A DNA stretch of 5,726 nucleotides from Fusobacteriaceae bacterium (GTDB lineage Bacteria > Fusobacteriota > Fusobacteriia > Fusobacteriales > Fusobacteriaceae), in assembly GCA_016938425.1 (NCBI GenBank), contig JAFGUR010000109.1, positions 1 to 5,726 on the forward strand, written 5' to 3'. The notes beneath the pieces were generated by a model. The model did no database searches. It saw nothing but the letters and a program-made list of their open reading frames with translations, and had not been told where the DNA came from. The stretch's first letter is position 1. Each line of letters starts with the position of its first letter. The position numbers and the translations under genes were made by a program. This document shows positions 5,206 through 5,726 of the stretch, one piece after another.

Positions 5206-5656
5206 AAGATATGAGTTTCTTTTAAAATATTTGGAGTCTAGTTTTGAAGGAGAAAGAAATTTTATAGCAAACCTTGCAAATGCATCTGCAGTAATTAATG
5301 AAAACTTGGAAAACTTAAATTGGGCAGGATTTTATCTTTATGATAGAGAAGATTTGGTATTGGGACCTTTTCAAGGAAAGCCTGCTTGTGTGAGAATAAA
5401 GTTAGGAAAAGGTGTATGTGGTACCGCTGCAGCCAATAAAGAAACATTAATAGTAGAAAATGTTCATGAATTTCCGGGACATATAGCTTGTGATGTGGCA
5501 TCAAATTCCGAAATTGTGGTACCTATTTATATAGGGGATAGACTCATTGGAGTATTGGATTTGGACTCTTTTGAGTACAATAATTTTGATGAAGTCGATA
5601 AAAAATATTTGGAGAAAGCAGTAGAAATAATTATAGAGGCTTCGGATATTAAATAA
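5195..5656 (+). CDS. msrC: GAF-domain free methionine-(R)-sulfoxide reductase
   Basis: This cytosolic enzyme reduces free methionine-(R)-sulfoxide, repairing oxidised methionine. The whole 153-residue protein is one GAF domain, the usual length for the fRMsr (YebR/MsrC) family. Family blocks are LNWAGFYLYD (41-50), LGPFQGKPACVRI (56-68), GKGVCGTAA (71-79), HEFPGHIACD (91-100) and SEIVVPI. All three conserved cysteines are present (C65, C75, C99); by analogy with the E. coli enzyme C99 is the probable catalytic residue and the others resolve the disulfide. The ATG lies inside the 3' end of the synthetase gene in another frame (11-nt overlap), so translation is probably coupled. Pairing with an alarmone synthetase suggests joint expression under stress; that is inference. 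Confidence 0.94.
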   Translation: MKIERYEFLLKYLESSFEGERNFIANLANASAVINENLENLNWAGFYLYDREDLVLGPFQGKPACVRIKLGKGVCGTAAANKETLIVENVHEFPGHIACDVASNSEIVVPIYIGDRLIGVLDLDSFEYNNFDEVDKKYLEKAVEIIIEASDIK

Positions 5657-5668
5657 AGTATGGATTAC

Positions 5669-5700
5669 ACTAAGCTCTTTTATTAGGGCCGGGAGTTACT
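5669..5700 (+). other. GC-rich patch with imperfect stem after msrC
   Basis: ACTAA(G)CTC (5669-5677) pairs imperfectly with GAGTTACT (5693-5700), with one bulge and one C-C mismatch, around a loop containing GGGCCGG. It may be a terminator for msrC, but only A-rich sequence follows rather than a T run. It may instead be the start of a leader for a gene beyond the window. Nothing else is seen up to 5726. Confidence 0.25.
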
Positions 5701-5726
5701 ATTAAAAATATAAAATAAAATACCTC

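Overview
The window is very AT-rich. It uses AGGAGG-type ribosome binding sites, frequent TTG starts and sigma-70/A-type promoters, all typical of a low-GC Gram-positive anaerobe. Gene content (a UPF0735/PheB ACT protein, YchF, a synthetase-only RelA/SpoT protein, a GAF-type free methionine sulfoxide reductase, a stand-alone biotin carrier protein) fits the Clostridia/Tissierellia side of the Firmicutes. This placement is an inference; no rRNA or species marker is present.

Left part (1-1800) looks like accessory DNA. The left edge carries the first 56 codons of a minus-strand gene that I read as csx20, a type III CRISPR ancillary protein; the CRISPR locus itself, if there is one, lies beyond the edge. 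Its upstream region (171-430) has a good extended -10 promoter and an unusually long leader of about 220 nt. The leader contains a comparatively GC-rich patch with three local hairpins, closed by a long-range stem that competes with a terminator-like palindrome. I could not match this to a known RNA family. Next comes an orphan radical SAM enzyme (683-1693, plus strand) with a cysteine-rich SPASM/twitch-like tail. A possible 31-codon ORF abuts its start codon and is a weak candidate for a precursor peptide.

Middle part (1800-3972, minus strand) is housekeeping. ychF has its own promoter. A two-gene unit, pheB-accB, runs from a near-consensus promoter (2785-2813) to an intrinsic terminator (1804-1832). 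accB encodes the biotin carrier protein of acetyl-CoA carboxylase, here separated from the other acc genes. A short perfect palindrome sits just upstream of the pheB promoter.

Right part (3973-5726): two promoters diverge from 3973-4119. The plus-strand one drives a 361-residue (p)ppGpp-synthetase-like protein with a long helical C-terminal region. It overlaps by 11 nt a GAF-domain free methionine-(R)-sulfoxide reductase gene, suggesting a coupled stress-response pair. The last 70 nt hold an unassigned GC-rich patch.

The parts most likely to hold something new are the csx20 leader element and the radical SAM gene with its possible small partner. All other genes belong to recognisable families.
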